From contig JAUMIR010000004.1 in the NCBI GenBank assembly GCA_030847615.1, positions 104,360,001 through 104,424,000 on the forward strand: a stretch of DNA of 64,000 nucleotides. Direction: 5' to 3'. The notes below the pieces were generated by a model. It was given only the letters and a program-made list of their open reading frames with translations, ran no database searches and had not been told where the DNA came from. This DNA comes from Gambelia wislizenii. Lineage: Eukaryota; Chordata; Lepidosauria; Squamata; Crotaphytidae. Below are positions 46,442 through 58,633 of the stretch, piece by piece; the stretch's first letter is position 1, and each line of letters starts with the position of its first letter. The translations under genes and the position numbers were made by a program.

Positions 46442-47003
46442 GGACTTTATCGGACATCCTCCTGAAAACATTCTTTTGCTAGCATAAAAAAATCAGTTTT
46501 TATGCCAGCAAAAGAATATTCCCCCTGCACTTACCTCCTTTCCCAGCAAAGGTTCCTCCAGTAATAAAGAGGAAGTGAATGGAGCTCCATTCACTTCCTC
46601 TTTTGAAATCCTGCACATTTCATTGCGTGGGAAATTCAAAAATAAAAACAAAAATAAACATCAAAAAGTAAAACTAAGCATACACACACACTAAAAAAAC
46701 ACCTCCAAGTAACCCAGGGAGGGTCAAAAAAAGTTCGTCACTTACCTGGATGTCCTGATCTGACCCACAAGTCTTTTTGCTGGCCCAGCCATTGTCAGGT
46801 AAGTACAAGATTCAAAGGGACGGGGGCCTCGCATGCCGGCAATGCCAGCAAAGAATCGGCAGGGGAATCTATTGACAGCTTAAGCTGTCAATTAAAAGGT
46901 ATGGGTTTGGGGCTGATTTTAACCATGAAAGGGTGACATCTTCTGATCCGTGCACCCTTTCGTAGTTATATGGTGTCCTTACGACGCCGTATTTTCTGTG
47001 TCC
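46442..47003 (-). mobile_element. family A DNA element, copy 4 (inverted)
   Basis: Starts GGACTTTATCGGACATCC and ends TTTTCTGTGTCC, with TCT on both sides (46439-46441 and 47004-47006). The right end lacks the TGATAAAG of the other copies. The interior is the reverse of copy 2: TTCTTTTGCTAGCATAAAAA, ACCTGGATGTCCTGATCTGA, GGGTGACATCTTCTGATCCG. 562 bp. Confidence 0.8.
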
Positions 47004-47013
47004 TCTGAATCTA

Positions 47014-47255
47014 ACTGGTTGTTGTTGTTGTTGTTGTATGCCTTCATGTCATTTCTGATCTAAGGTGAACCTGCCACAGGGTTTTCTTGGTAAGATTTGT
47101 TCAGAGGTGGGGTTGCTTTTGCCTTCCTCTGAGACTGAGTGAGTTTGATTTGCCCAGAGTCACCCAGTGGGTTGCCATGGCTGAGCAGGGATTCAAACCC
47201 TGGTCTACACAATCGTACTCCAATGCTCAAACTACTACACCATGCTGGATCTCTA
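47014..47255 (-). mobile_element. MIR/CORE-like tRNA-derived SINE
   Basis: Plus strand: (GTT)n, TATGCCTTCATGTCATTTCT, GAGTCACCCAGTGGGTTGCC, GGGATTCAAACCCTGGTC (B-box complement) and CAAACTACTACACCATGC. Nearly full length. Confidence 0.8.
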
Positions 47256-47349
47256 TCTAACCAATACTGGCCTTGATTGTAATCAGTGGATGCTGGGTGC
47301 TTCCATGTCAGTGGGACAGTCTCACATCTGTTCTGGTTTTTAGTGTGAA

Positions 47350-47450
47350 CTTTAAAGGAGCAATCCAAGGTGCTTAAACCCTGCCTCCCAAATTAGAGTC
47401 AACAGCTTGGATAGCTCCTTTAAAGTTCAGATTAAGGCATGGAGCAGACT
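47350..47450. mobile_element. small palindromic repeat (family D)
   Basis: GTGAACTTTAAAGGAGCAAT and GATAGCTCCTTTAAAGTTCA are inverted ends. Confidence 0.6.
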
Positions 47451-48094
47451 CAATATCCCCATCCCAATAATTAATGCCATCCAATTAATGACATGGATCA
47501 TTCCTTAGATGACTGGATGCAGCCTGTCCAGTTCAAGCTCCTGTTTTCTTCTGTTTTCATTGTCTGAATCTGCTGACAACAGCTGTGGCTATACATACAT
47601 ACCCATTTGCTCTTCTGAAACAACATTCCCTTGCTATCAGCTAGAGCATCAACTATATTTCTTGTTGTTTTTTTAAAAATGTTTTCTTTCCAAACATTTT
47701 GAAAAAGGGTAGATGCACCCAGCAATATTATCCAGTGCATTAGACATGCATAAAAATGAATACATTTCATGATTGGTCTGGGGGAGGAATACACACCCAC
47801 TCCTATTTGTTATTCCTTCTGCTTATTGATTGCTAGCTATCATTGTAGACATCTGATTGTTTGATGTAATTATGGTAAGTTAATCAGTGTAAAGATAAAC
47901 ATAGAGGAGGGGATAAATCATATATGAAGAACAAAACAGAAAGGAGGAATAGAGGCATAACAATCATGTCTAGACAGCCCTGCCCTTGTGGAGATCTTCA
48001 GAGTCAATTTAAATATATGCCAGAGACATGTCACTACTACCATAGCTTCTGGGGCAGGAAAGATTAAGGCTAGCAAATATACTGACAGACTTCT
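47451..48094. other. intergenic, unrecognised
   Basis: No gene or element recognised. Confidence 0.35.
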
Positions 48095-48102
48095 GTCTAG
48101 AG

Positions 48103-49059
48103 CAGTGGTTCTTAACCTGTGGTCTGAGGAGCCCCAGGGGGCTGCGATGTCCCCACAGGGGGTCCATGAAGGCTTGAGGGCTGCTTGGCCCACATCCTCC
48201 CTGCAATGGAGTGGCCACGTGACAGGACCCAAGGCAAAGGCTGGATGGCTTGGCCTACGCATTGCCATTCAATTGCTCCAGCCACAAACTTGCATGAAGA
48301 AGCAGGAGAAAAATCTCCCCCCCTCCTCCAGTGCCTCTGAGGGAAGGTTTAATGGATGGTGTAATTGTATTCTTCATCATCATCATCTGTACAAGCCCAT
48401 TAAAAACAGAGTCCCTTGTAGTAATGACATTTTGCAGCAGCTGCGACCTGTCTTAATAGTTTTTCTGCCCCCATAACCTCTGCATGCCCTCTAGGAAACA
48501 TGGTGGCTGTGAGTGATTTACTTGCATTTGCACTTACCTGAATTTGCCAATGATGACCTTTTTTAAAAAATGCTATCCAAGGTGCGATTGAGTGATTTTT
48601 CACTTCAACAGTAGAAAAACACCCAATACCGCATTTTTTCACCTTAGAGCGTGCCTGCTAAGGCAAAAATCCAACGTGGCAGCAGTGAGCACTTGCCTTG
48701 CTAGCAAGTCCTACCCCCTGCGTTCATTCAGTCAATCAGATTTGCATTTCCTCTCCTTTGGGCAAGTGAAGCATATCAACTTGCTTGTTCTAACAAGCAG
48801 AAATGCGCACCCTTGCATCGGTTTTTAAAAAAAGATGGGAAAAACCACGAAGGCTTTTCTGGTGAGGTTTTTTCTGGTTTTGGCCCCCTCCTTCACAATA
48901 TGGTGAAATCAAGCAGAATGCCATTAAGACAGGTAGGATTCTCCTCACATTCTGTGAGGAGTTTTTTTCACCGTTTGGACAACCCCTAAATATTGGGGCT
49001 CCACAGCAACAAAATATATTTAAAGGGGTCTCTGGTAAAGAAAAGGTTAAGAGCCTCTG
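48103..49059. mobile_element. hAT-like non-autonomous element
   Basis: Starts CAGTGGTTCTTAACCTGTGG and ends GGTTAAGAGCCTCTG. GTCTAGAG (48095-48102) and ATCTAGAG (49060-49067) are an 8-base target duplication with one mismatch. The CAGTGGTTCT end and 8-base duplication are typical of hAT elements. Family B copy 5 lies inside. Confidence 0.8.
48389..48986 (-). mobile_element. family B DNA element, copy 5, nested in a hAT element
   Basis: Same blocks as 43665-44288 in reverse: AGTAATGACATTTTGCAGC, TTGCCTTGCTAGCAAGTCC, GAAAAACCACGAAGGC, right end CACCGTTTGGACAACCCC. The left end (TGTACAAGCCC) appears shortened. Confidence 0.7.
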
Positions 49060-49615
49060 ATCTAGAGCTTGGCAGACTTTCTTTTTTTGCACTACAGCTC
49101 CTAGATCGGAGACAGGTAGGGGATGCCGGGAGCTGTGTTACAAATGCTAACTTTCTCAATCTGGTTTTATCTCCAAATGTACAAGTCTTTCCTTCCAAAA
49201 TATTAAAATGTGTTTTCACTGTTTAAATTTCAATTCTTGGTGGCAAACCATTCCCCATGTGCACAGTATCACAAGGAGACTACAACAACTTTTAATAAAA
49301 AAATAACCCTGTCTCAATGGCTACTGGAACTAAACCACCATGTAGGGAAATTTCCAGTCATACACTGTGAGAACAAATGTAACACCCACCCCAAAGAGCC
49401 CATGCGCTTCAATGTTGGCTTTTATAGCAGGCCCAGATGGCAGCTGCCTACAGTCCTCCTTGGCATTAAAAGCAATAACAAAATAAGGAGTTGCCTCATG
49501 CTAATGGAAACCAACAATCCTTCTGGCCTACAACTATCCACTCTTAATTGACACAGCTGTCTCAGGAACAGGAACTCAGTATAGAACAGCATTATTGGGC
49601 TGGACTTATGGAGCT

Positions 49616-50495
49616 GTTGTTAGTGTGTGCCTTCAAGTCATTTCCAACTTATGGCAACCCTAAGGTGACTCAATCACAGGGGGGTTGTCTTGACGGTAAA
49701 ATACTTCTCATAGAATTTGAGGAGAACACCTTTTGTCCCAATGAGATCCTGTGGTGATTTGCATTATTCAGAAGGGGGCCCCAAAAACTCTAAATACCAC
49801 TGTGGAAAAACCTTTGTGGCTTTTCCCAAAACTTTAAACATGTGTAGAAATGTGCATTACTGCTCATTAGAACATCCAATTAGAATTGGAGCACATTCTC
49901 AGTGATGAAGGAACTGGAAATCTGATTGGTTGGACACGTGCGGAAGGTGGGCTTGCCAACAAGAAAGCAGCCAGAAGCACCATTTGGGAGTTTCATGGTA
50001 TCAATCGTGCACTTTTTTTGCTTGTGATGAGGCAATCTAACAGCTTTTTAAGCGGAAGGTCACACTTGAGCACCTTTAATTTACATATACAGTCCTGGGC
50101 TTTATTGTGCAGTAGCGGCAACTTGTGGAGAATAATAACTTGAGTAATTCACTCGTGGCCACCATCTTGATTCACAGGCATGGCTGCATGTGGACTACAT
50201 ACACAGTTAGCTTTGCATACCAGTGATTTTGCCAAAGGACCGTGGAGATAAATGAATGCTGCTGCAAATTTGCATCAATGCACAGCAATCCACATTATAT
50301 CACCTCATCTACACAAGCCCAGGGTTTTTTTAACCATATTTGTTCAGGGAGGTTTACCTTTGCCTTCCTGTGAGGCTGAGAGTGTGTGACTTGCCCAAGG
50401 TCACCCATTAGGTTTGGCCAAGCAGGGATTTGAACCATGGTCTCCAGTGTCCTAGTCCAATGCTCAAAGCAGTACATCACACTGGCTTTGGACTT
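49616..50495 (-). mobile_element. MIR/CORE-like SINE split by a family B element
   Basis: 49616-49680 (TGTGTGCCTTCAAGTCATTT, ATCACAGG) and 50321-50495 (GTGTGACTTGCCCAAGGTCA, GGGATTTGAACCATGGTC) are the two parts of one SINE. The reading order matches the intact copy at 47014. Confidence 0.8.
49681..50320 (+). mobile_element. family B DNA element, copy 6, nested in a SINE
   Basis: Starts GGGGTTGTCTTGACGG and ends CATCTACACAAGCCC. AGG lies at 49678-49680 and 50321-50323. The split SINE shows the empty site directly, which supports a 3-base duplication. 640 bp, non-coding. Confidence 0.8.
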
Positions 50496-51170
50496 AAGAA
50501 GACCTGCCAAGCAACCTTGAAGCTCACTGGGGTGACATTGGAAATATCATTTTCTATCAGCCTACCCCACAGTGTTGCTCTGAGAATAATACAGGACCAA
50601 TTGAGTTAAGGTGTCTTTCATCTTGGTAGAATGGGTGAAATAAATAATCTTTCACATCCTGCCTGCCTGAAATGTACTCCCACAAAGTTGTCAAGGATTA
50701 AGCAGGGAGTTGGGATAGTACTCGTCCTATCATCAGCCAGAGCAAGGCATCTGCCCTATGGGACAGAATTTGGGATTTCCGAAAGACCAGTTAATGGTTA
50801 CTATCAGGAGAAGACCTGCTTGAAGGTCTACCTTATATGACAAAAGAACTTGGTTGGCTTTAGGTACTATGCACCTTTGGATAAGTAGGAGGTGCCTTTT
50901 GCTGCTCCACTTTGGGCAGTAAAATGCCTTGGGCTAGCCATGATAAGGGATTTTTAAAGGCATGAATCCCGCAAGTAAGGGTTGCAATTGAATGGCCCTC
51001 CAGATGTAGTTAGAGTGCAACTCCAAACAGCCCAAGCCATCCTAGCTAATGATGAGAGTTGAAGGTCATTACTATCTGATTTGAGTGAGGCCTAAATTGA
51101 GTAGTCATACTTACTATATTGTGCTCCCCATCCCATCTCCCTTCTCTCCCTCTGTTGCCTTCCCTGTTTT
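50496..51170. other. intergenic, unrecognised
   Basis: No gene. A short CCTCCAGATGTAGTTAGAGTGC near 50996 resembles the small MITE. Confidence 0.35.
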
Positions 51171-51786
51171 GGGTGTTGTCTAAACGATGAAAAAAACTCC
51201 TCATAGAATACGAAAAGAATACATTTTGTCGCAATGAGATTCCACAGAGATTCATCATTTTTGGAAGGAGATGGTCAAAAACTGCAAAAACTGCACAAGA
51301 AAAGCCTTTGTGGCTTTTCCTGAAGTTTCTTTTAAAAAGTGCGGAAATGCACATTATTGCCCATTTGGACAAGTGATGCACAGCGCAGTCCAGAAGTCAA
51401 AAGCTGATTGGTTGGATGTGCACAGGGAGGGGGCTTGCCAGCAACAAAGTTGCTGGAACCACCATTTTTTACTTTTGCAGTAGCGATCGTGCACATTTTT
51501 GTGACGGCAAGGTAACCGAGCAGCTTTCTTAAGCAGAAGGTCGCACTTGCAATTTAAGGGTTTTTTTTAAAAGTGCAGCAGCAGCAACTTATAGAGAATA
51601 AAAATGTGAGTAATTCACTCGCAGCCACCATCTTGATTCATAGGCATACCTCTGTGTGAACTTTAAACATGGATAACTTAGCATTCCAACAATCTTGCCA
51701 AAAAACTGTGGCGACAAATGGGCGCTGCTGTGATTTTGCATTAATGTGCAGCAATCCACATTATATCACCTCATCTAGATGAACCC
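51171..51786 (+). mobile_element. family B DNA element, copy 7
   Basis: Starts GGGTGTTGTCTAAACGATG and ends CATCTAGATGAACCC. The interior is close to copy 6: CTTTTCCTGAAGTTTC, GCAGCAATCCACATTATATC, ATTCACTCGCAGCCACC. The flanking triplets TTT and TTG differ by one base. Confidence 0.7.
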
Positions 51787-54215
51787 TTGTTGTTTGGTTT
51801 TTAATTCAGAGATGGCACTTGTGTGTAGATTCTGTTGAGCTGCTTCTCCCAGCAGTCTCAGCCAGCATAGCTACTGGTGAAGAATGCAGTGAGTTGGATA
51901 ACATCGAGAGGGCTACACTATTCCCACCATCAATTTACAAAACTTTCTCCTCCCAGCTGGGAATGGAAAATTGGTTGTGGGAGCTGAGGAAGTACTTTCC
52001 TCCCTTTAATCTCACCACTTTCACCACCAGGAAGCAGTATAAATTCCTACCTGTTGGAATTTAATTTGCTTTGTGTGGGTTAAGGAAGAGCCAGTTTCCT
52101 GGAATGTATGATTAATGACAGAATTTGTTTCTGTTTAGTAGCAACTCCCTTCAGGGCATGAGGAGTCTCTCTAGAAAGCTTCCCTGGGTGTAGGAGATAT
52201 TCAAAGAAACTCCCTTAAGCAAACAGTTCTCAGGACCTAAAGCAGATCTCCCTGGAGAAGGGTTCTGTTCTTTGAGATGGGAGTACACTTGTTCCTTCCA
52301 TACGGGTTTTTCATGTGGATGATGTTAGAAACAGTAAGCACAGTTGCCCAATCCCAGCTTGTTTGTGGTATGTATGTGGCAGATTTATAGTGCACATGAG
52401 ATTAAAGCTTGGACCAGTTTTCCTGCTTTGCATGATCTTTGCTCATGTGGGGATATGAACACCTAAGTATCACAGTCTTTGAGAACTAGATTCAAACACA
52501 AACGACTACAATAAAAACCAAATGTATAGTATCTGAGTTGAAAAAAGTGTTTTATAACAAGTAGGGGAATTTGTATATTTGATTCTGAGATGTCCAAAAA
52601 CCATAGTGGAATATGAGAGCCATTGCACCCTATACTGTAGTAGCTGGTGGTTTCAGTGTCAGTGGACTGGTTACAGCAGCTATCCAAGTTGCTGAACCTT
52701 ATCCTAAAATAGCTCCAGAACATTGGACAGCTCCCTTTACAGTTTGGACTATAGCCCAGAACACATTTACAGCTCCACTCATATGGAATCTACCAGCCAT
52801 CATTAATCCCATGGAAATATATTTCCTCCAAAGTTTGTATACTTTGCTGATAAGATATTTCCCCCTTCCTTGTAAAAGAAACATTACTTATTTTCTTTGG
52901 ACAATTGTTAGACATAATGGCATTATGTTGAATGATAGTGCTGAGTTTCAATGGTACAGCCATCTTTCAGTCTGGGCTTGCCAGTTTTATCCATTGTAAG
53001 CAACTTAAACACTTGTACATTCATCAGTCTAACACGTTTTTGCTGATTGTTTTCTCAAAAGTCTTGCCAATGAAGTTGCCAAGACTGTCAGACCACTGGA
53101 TTTCATGAAATAAAACCATAGATGGCATTCCCAATGTGGGATTTTATAATGTCTCCTGAAATCTTGCTGATCCAACTGGCTTTCAAAGAAGTCAGATTCA
53201 AGGCTCAGTGGCTGCTAGTCATGTTAACTGTATACTACGTACAGATTTGGAGGCAACAGACCTCTGAATATCAGTCACTGGGGAACAATAATGGCAAAGG
53301 AGCATTGCCCTCATGTCCAGCTAAGTGGGTCTCCCAATGAGCCTTGGTTACTCACTGTAGGAATTAGAATATTGGACACATCCAGCTTTCGATCTGCTCT
53401 AGTAGATCTCTTTTTAGGGTCTTGCAATTTTCATTAGCTTTCTTTCCTTGTTTTATTTTGGTCTCCCCTTTGGGAACACCAGAGACCTTAAAGACTAACA
53501 CAGTTCTTACAGCACAACATTTTTTGTGGACACTGTTCAGCTCCTCAGATACTTGAGAAATGAAATTCATTGCTGCTATCTATTCCTCATATGTGCCACC
53601 TTTTTTATGGACAAAAACTGCACATTTAATATGCAAAATCAGTCCAAAAGCAACAGATGAAGCTACATTTTCAGTATAAATGACAGATCTTGTGGCACTT
53701 TAAAGCTTATATGGCATAAGCTTCCATGGACCCCAGACCACTTCATCAGATGCAAAGTGGGCGGGAGTCCACTAAAGCTTATGCCAAACAAAATGTGTAA
53801 TTTTTAAAGGTGCCATGAGACTCTTTGTTGTTTTTGCTGCAGTAGACTTAATACAGCTAGAAACCTTTGTAGTAGGGAGAAGTGGAAAGTTTTGACCTCA
53901 CTGCTTACTGCTTACAAATTGCTTCCCTCTGTAACCATGTGTGTCTGCCAGTTTAGGATAATGTCAGGTTATCTGGTAAAGCAAGTTAGTCCACAGCATC
54001 TTATGTCAGATTAAATGTGTTTTGTCTTTAAGGTACCACAGGACTATTCACTGCTGAGTTCTCTTACGTACATGTTAAAAAGTAAGAAATCCACTGTCCA
54101 ATGATTTAAGTGATGTTAAAAAGTGGCCACACTATTTTTAATTTGATATGAAGTTGCGATTATAGGCCAGGATGTTATGGGGCACACCACTTGTTTAATG
54201 GACAATTACATGAAT
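51787..54215. other. intergenic with short repeats
   Basis: 52665-52760 is a small family D-like repeat (AGCAGCTATCCAAGTTGC). 53690-53850 holds an old repeat with CTTAAAGC-like motifs (GCATAAGCTTCCATGGACCC, CCACTTCATCAGATGCAAAG, TAAAGGTGCCATGAGACTC), and 53985-54060 a related piece. No gene is supported. Confidence 0.4.
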
Positions 54216-54440
54216 CATTCTACTCATTAGGAGGAACTTTTTGACAGTAAGAGCTGTTTGGCAGTGGAACACACTCCCTCGGAGAATGGTGGGATCTCCT
54301 TCCTTGGAGGTCTTTAAACAGAGGCTGGATTGCCATCTGTCGGGGATGCTTTGATCAAGATTTCCTGCGTGGCAGGGGGTTGGACTGGATGGCCCTCGTG
54401 GTCTCTTCCAACTCTGCAATTCTATGATTCTATGATTCTA
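54216..54440 (+). mobile_element. CR1 LINE 3' end
   Basis: Plus strand: AGGAGGAACTTTTTGACAGT, GCAGTGGAACACACTCCCTC, GGTTGGACTGGATGGCCC, and three ATTCTATG-type tail units at 54418-54440. Confidence 0.9.
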
Positions 54441-56274
54441 CTCACTTGTACAGGACAGGGGTAAGAGGATGGGTAGCAGTAGTGATGGGAAATGGAAGAT
54501 GCCAGCTGCAAGATGCCTGCATCTCAAATGGCTGGCTTCCATGAGGTCCACAGAGCTGAGGCAAAATGGAATGAGAGGCATAGATAATTACCTATCCCAG
54601 GACAAAGGCAACTGTCCAAGTCATCTTTCCCATACTGTCTTGGTTCCATGGACTCTCTCCCCCACCCCCACCCAAGACAGGCATTTTTGGAATAGGTGGA
54701 TTGAAGTTGGCAATTTCCTTCTCTTAACTTTGCGTATTTTTTCCATTGCTGCCAGCTTTTTCTTTCTTGCCACAGCTACCTTTGCCATCAGTGTAACTAC
54801 ACTAGTGAAGCCAATAGGATCCTAGATTTCGTTTGCAGAGTGCTTGTGGCATTATTACAGGTATGACTAGCAAAGATTCAATCCACACTGTTTGGAAGTT
54901 ACTGGATCTCTGTGCTAGAAAATGCTTTGTCTATTGAAATTCTGTACTTCATACAACCTGCCGTAAAGTCACAAAAGCCATGCCAAAAACAAAAGCTGGT
55001 ACCCTCCCCCATTTGTCCTTGACCCCAAGTGTGTTGGCAAGTTAGAAGAATTTGTATTAGGGGATATACCAGCACTATTTTTCTTGGCTTACGGAAACTC
55101 AATGGAATGTTTTGGAATTCCCCCTTTAAACCTGCACTGAAATTATCTGGGACTGTTTTCACATGGATAATAGTATTGGAGGTGGACCATAAAATAGGCT
55201 GAGAAGCCTTTAAAATAGGAGTGGTACAACAAGAAAGTTCATAATTCCTGGAAGTGTCTTGGCAATTAAATCAGGGCAGCCTGTTCAACAATTGATACAA
55301 AAATTTGGGGACAGTAAAATGGCTCTTTCTCATCAGAAGTAAGAATTATGTCTTTATCTTTCCAGGTATCTCTGCTTATTTTGCTAGCTGGCACTTGTTG
55401 AGTAGCTAGCTTCAAAGCCACACCCAGCTGTTCTGTATGGGGAGCTCCTCTGCTACCCGTTTCTACATATGGTCAAAATCAAGTTACCTTCCTTCTGTGC
55501 TGCTCATGTCAGCACTAGATACACCCAGCAAAGTACATGTTCCTCCCAGTAACTCTTTTGTTTGGTAACTATTGATACGAACATACATATCTGATAGCAG
55601 TAAACAAAGAATATATGCTGACATTATACCTGCCTGCATGTCCAAAAAGGAAAAAGATGAAATCTTTGACCACTGTTTATCCAACTTGTTTTAGAAAAAG
55701 ATGGTAGGATACAGAATCCAAACAAAGATAACCATAAAAGATGGTAGGATATGTTTTAGATTCCAAACCTAGACACCTCATGACATCCCTGGACACACAC
55801 ACTTCAAATACTCAGAACATATTTCCAGCTTCTAATAACTTTGTCTGCCAACCTCCCTCCCCTTGCAGTTGCACAACGGGAAGAAATTCAGCAGGTGAAG
55901 CTGAAAGAAAATTCTTCATTGACCCTATTTGAAGGTAAACTAGCATGCCATGAGGGTGGCAGGTGTGTGGGTGTGACTATTCTATCAAAAATGATATGGC
56001 TTCTTCCCCTGATGGTAAGCTATTAGAGAAGTAGGCTTGATATTTCTTGAAATCAGTTCTAAGTAAATCCTTTGTAAATTGTGTTATAGTTCAATGACAG
56101 GAAACTTTTAAAGCCAAATTTGCTCCTTACTAAACATATTTGTATTCCAATCTTATTCAAAGAAACCCTCTTTATCCAACAGCCTTACCCACTGTGCACA
56201 CAATTTTAAGGTTTACACCCAATTGCTAGTTCCACCTACAGGAGACCCATTCAATTAATGTAATTTACTTAAGT
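54441..56274. other. intergenic, unrecognised
   Basis: No gene. A short exact repeat AAAAGATGGTAGGATA occurs at 55696 and 55737. No element identified. Confidence 0.35.
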
Positions 56275-56450
56275 GTGGAGCCAGTGTGACTGTGGTTTGA
56301 GTACTGCACTATGACATTGGAGACCAGGGTTTGAATCCCTGCTTGGCCATGTTAACACAGCTGGTGACCTTGGGCAAGTCACACTCTTAGCCCTCAGAAA
56401 CCCAAGATAGGGTCCCCATTAAGTCAGAAATGTCTTGAAGGCACACAACC
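56275..56450 (+). mobile_element. MIR/CORE-like tRNA-derived SINE
   Basis: Head GTGGAGCCAGTGTGACTGTG with a B-box-like GGGTTTGAATCCCTGC, body GGTGACCTTGGGCAAGTCAC and tail TGTCTTGAAGGCACACAACC. Plus orientation and nearly full length. Confidence 0.8.
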
Positions 56451-56639
56451 TATGTATGGACTTAACATTTAGCAGTTCGTTCAATGGATCTATTCTAGAT
56501 GGAAATAGTAATTGGATTTAAACCTAAGGTTGCAATCCTAAATTTATCTAATGTGCAATCAATGGGATTTGCTTCCAAATATTCATGTGTCCTATGCATA
56601 CTTAGTTAAGGGTATCTCATGAAACAGTGTATTCTTAAC

Positions 56640-56735
56640 TATGAGTGTGTGCCTATATGTGCCTTCAAGTCACCTGTCAACTTATGGCAACCTTATGAAT
56701 TTCATAGGGTTTTCTTAGACAAGCAATACTGACAA
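56640..56735 (-). mobile_element. SINE tail fragment
   Basis: TGTGCCTTCAAGTCACCTG, ATGGCAACCTTATGAATTTC and GGGTTTTCTTAGACAAGC match the tail of the 5S-derived SINEs in reverse. Confidence 0.7.
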
Positions 56736-57957
56736 ATAATACTTAGAAACAAACCCCACTGAGCTCAAAAGGACTTATTCCTTAGCAAGCATGCGTAAGA
56801 TTATAGTCCTGCTGGGACTTACTTCCACACAAGCATGGGTAAGATTAGGCTATTACTTGTGCTGTCCAGTAAAATAAACAGAACATACAGTCTGATGCTA
56901 TACAACTAAGGTGTAAGTACTACTGGATTGTAATAAAGACTGCAGCAGTGGACACATACTTAGGAATACACAAGTCTCACTCATTTCAGTGGAACTTAGG
57001 ATCAATGCCTCTGAATTTTACACCCCAAGTTTCAAAAGCATCATCTCAACTCAAGTTACATTTGCCCCTCATTATTCTGGAACTGGTTTATGCTTTTAAA
57101 AAAAAAAAACACCAGAAGAAGGAAGAGGAATTCAAACATATTGAAAGAGTAATAGAACTATTTTATTGGACAACAGGCAGTCGTAAATACTCATGAACAG
57201 AGACATCTTTTATCTAAGAGTTAACAAAAAGTGTAAAAGTGGCAAATCTGCAAATGAAGGTTCCCTTTTTTTAAAAAAACTTTCCCCTATCTTCAGGCAT
57301 GTCATTAAGATTATTTGCTTAACGCTGACTATCTAAGATAGGAAATGGCCAATTATATTTTATAGAAGTCATCACAAGCATAGGTGGATACAAAAGAATC
57401 CCATTCTCTTTCCCCATTTTTTTTCACTTCTGTGAAAATTATGTTAGTAGACCCTTGTAGAATAAACCATACAAGTTGCAAGCCAGAAGGACAAAGGACA
57501 GGCAGAAGCTGTTTTCTTCTACCATTTGGGTTCACTGACACATCCTCTTGTATTCCAGTTATAGAGGATACAGAGAAGAGTCTTACAGTACTCTAAAGGC
57601 CAACAGCTTTATTATAATAGGAGTACAGAACTCTCTTCTTCTTAAAAAAAGAAAGATTAAACTGTTGTTACATACTAACCCAGTGTGGAAGTTACAGAAG
57701 AACTTGATTCCCCCCTCCCCCACTTACAGCATTAGTTAACCTTTTTAAAATCTAACCATAAGCTGATCTTGCATATGCCTGACAGTGCAATGTTACACAT
57801 GTCTACTCAAGAGGTAAACCCCACTTTGTTCAATGAGACTTACGCCTAGGTAAGTATATATAGGGTTGCAGCCTTAATGGCCCTAATCAAATAAAGTGGG
57901 TGAAGTATTACTGTTTTCTTAAATATGACCTACCCTTTCTTCATTTCTTGTTCAGAA
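56736..57957. other. intergenic region downstream of JUN
   Basis: No gene. AATAAAG (minus strand) at 57607-57613 could serve as a second, distal poly(A) signal of JUN. Otherwise unrecognised. Confidence 0.35.
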
Positions 57958-58633
57958 TAAAACATAAAAAATTATATACTTTATTACAAATGGAAAAAAA
58001 CTCAAGGTTGCTAAAAAAATTCTCTTATTTACAAACAATACTGGGCTCAAACCCACATGAACATAAAAATAACTTACAAAGTCATGAAGTAGTTTTACTT
58101 GACATTTATCAGCTGTCATAAAATAAAAAAAGGAGTATCTGTACATACACAACTGGACTCTAAGGCAGGCAGTATCGTTCAGCTTCAGTCATTAGCCTTC
58201 CACAAACTCCCTCCCCACTTATTTTTTTAAAAAAATGGTAGCAAGAGAAAGCAATCTACAGTATCTACTGCAGTTTAACCTTTAATACTGAATGATGATT
58301 GAATGTTAGGTCCATGCAGGTCTTGGTCAATGTTAAAAAAGAAAGAAAGAAAACACCAGGCTTCTGTTGCCTTGTCTGAGCAGCGACAGCACTTTAGAGA
58401 GCTGTACTTTCAACTGAAATGCCACCACCTCAGACCTGAAAGGCACCCCAGTCTCTCTCTCTCTCTCTCCCCATGCATGCTTTGGAAGTGGTGTTGGTAG
58501 CTGAGGAAGCACTCTCTGGAACAATGCCCTTCAGGCTTTTCTTCCTGCCCCCACAACCCAGGTGAGGCTTTCCAACTCCCACCTCTCTTTCATTTGTTTA
58601 ATTTCACCCTATCCCAGTTACTTTTCAGTCTTT
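57958..58633 (-). other. JUN: JUN 3' untranslated region
   Basis: Follows the JUN stop codon. On the minus strand it has, in order, ACCTGCATGGACCTAACATT, AGATACTGTAGATTGC, GACTTTGTAAGTTATT, TTGTTTGTAAATAAGAG and the poly(A) region, the same order as I recall for human JUN. A GA-rich run lies at 58451-58469. Length about 680 bases. Confidence 0.8.
57980..57985 (-). terminator. JUN: JUN polyadenylation signal AATAAA
   Basis: On the minus strand CATTTGTAATAAAGTATATA is followed by ATTTTTTATGTTTT, matching the conserved end of vertebrate JUN mRNA as I recall it. Cleavage is expected about 15-25 bases further, near 57955-57965. Confidence 0.8.

Noticed and set aside
52613..52999. 128-codon frame resembling a membrane protein
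   Set aside because: Part of it lies in a small palindromic repeat, and no family is recognised; composition is consistent with chance.
54469..54825. 118-codon frame with a hydrophobic C-terminal part
   Set aside because: No recognisable domain or supporting signals; likely chance in intergenic DNA.
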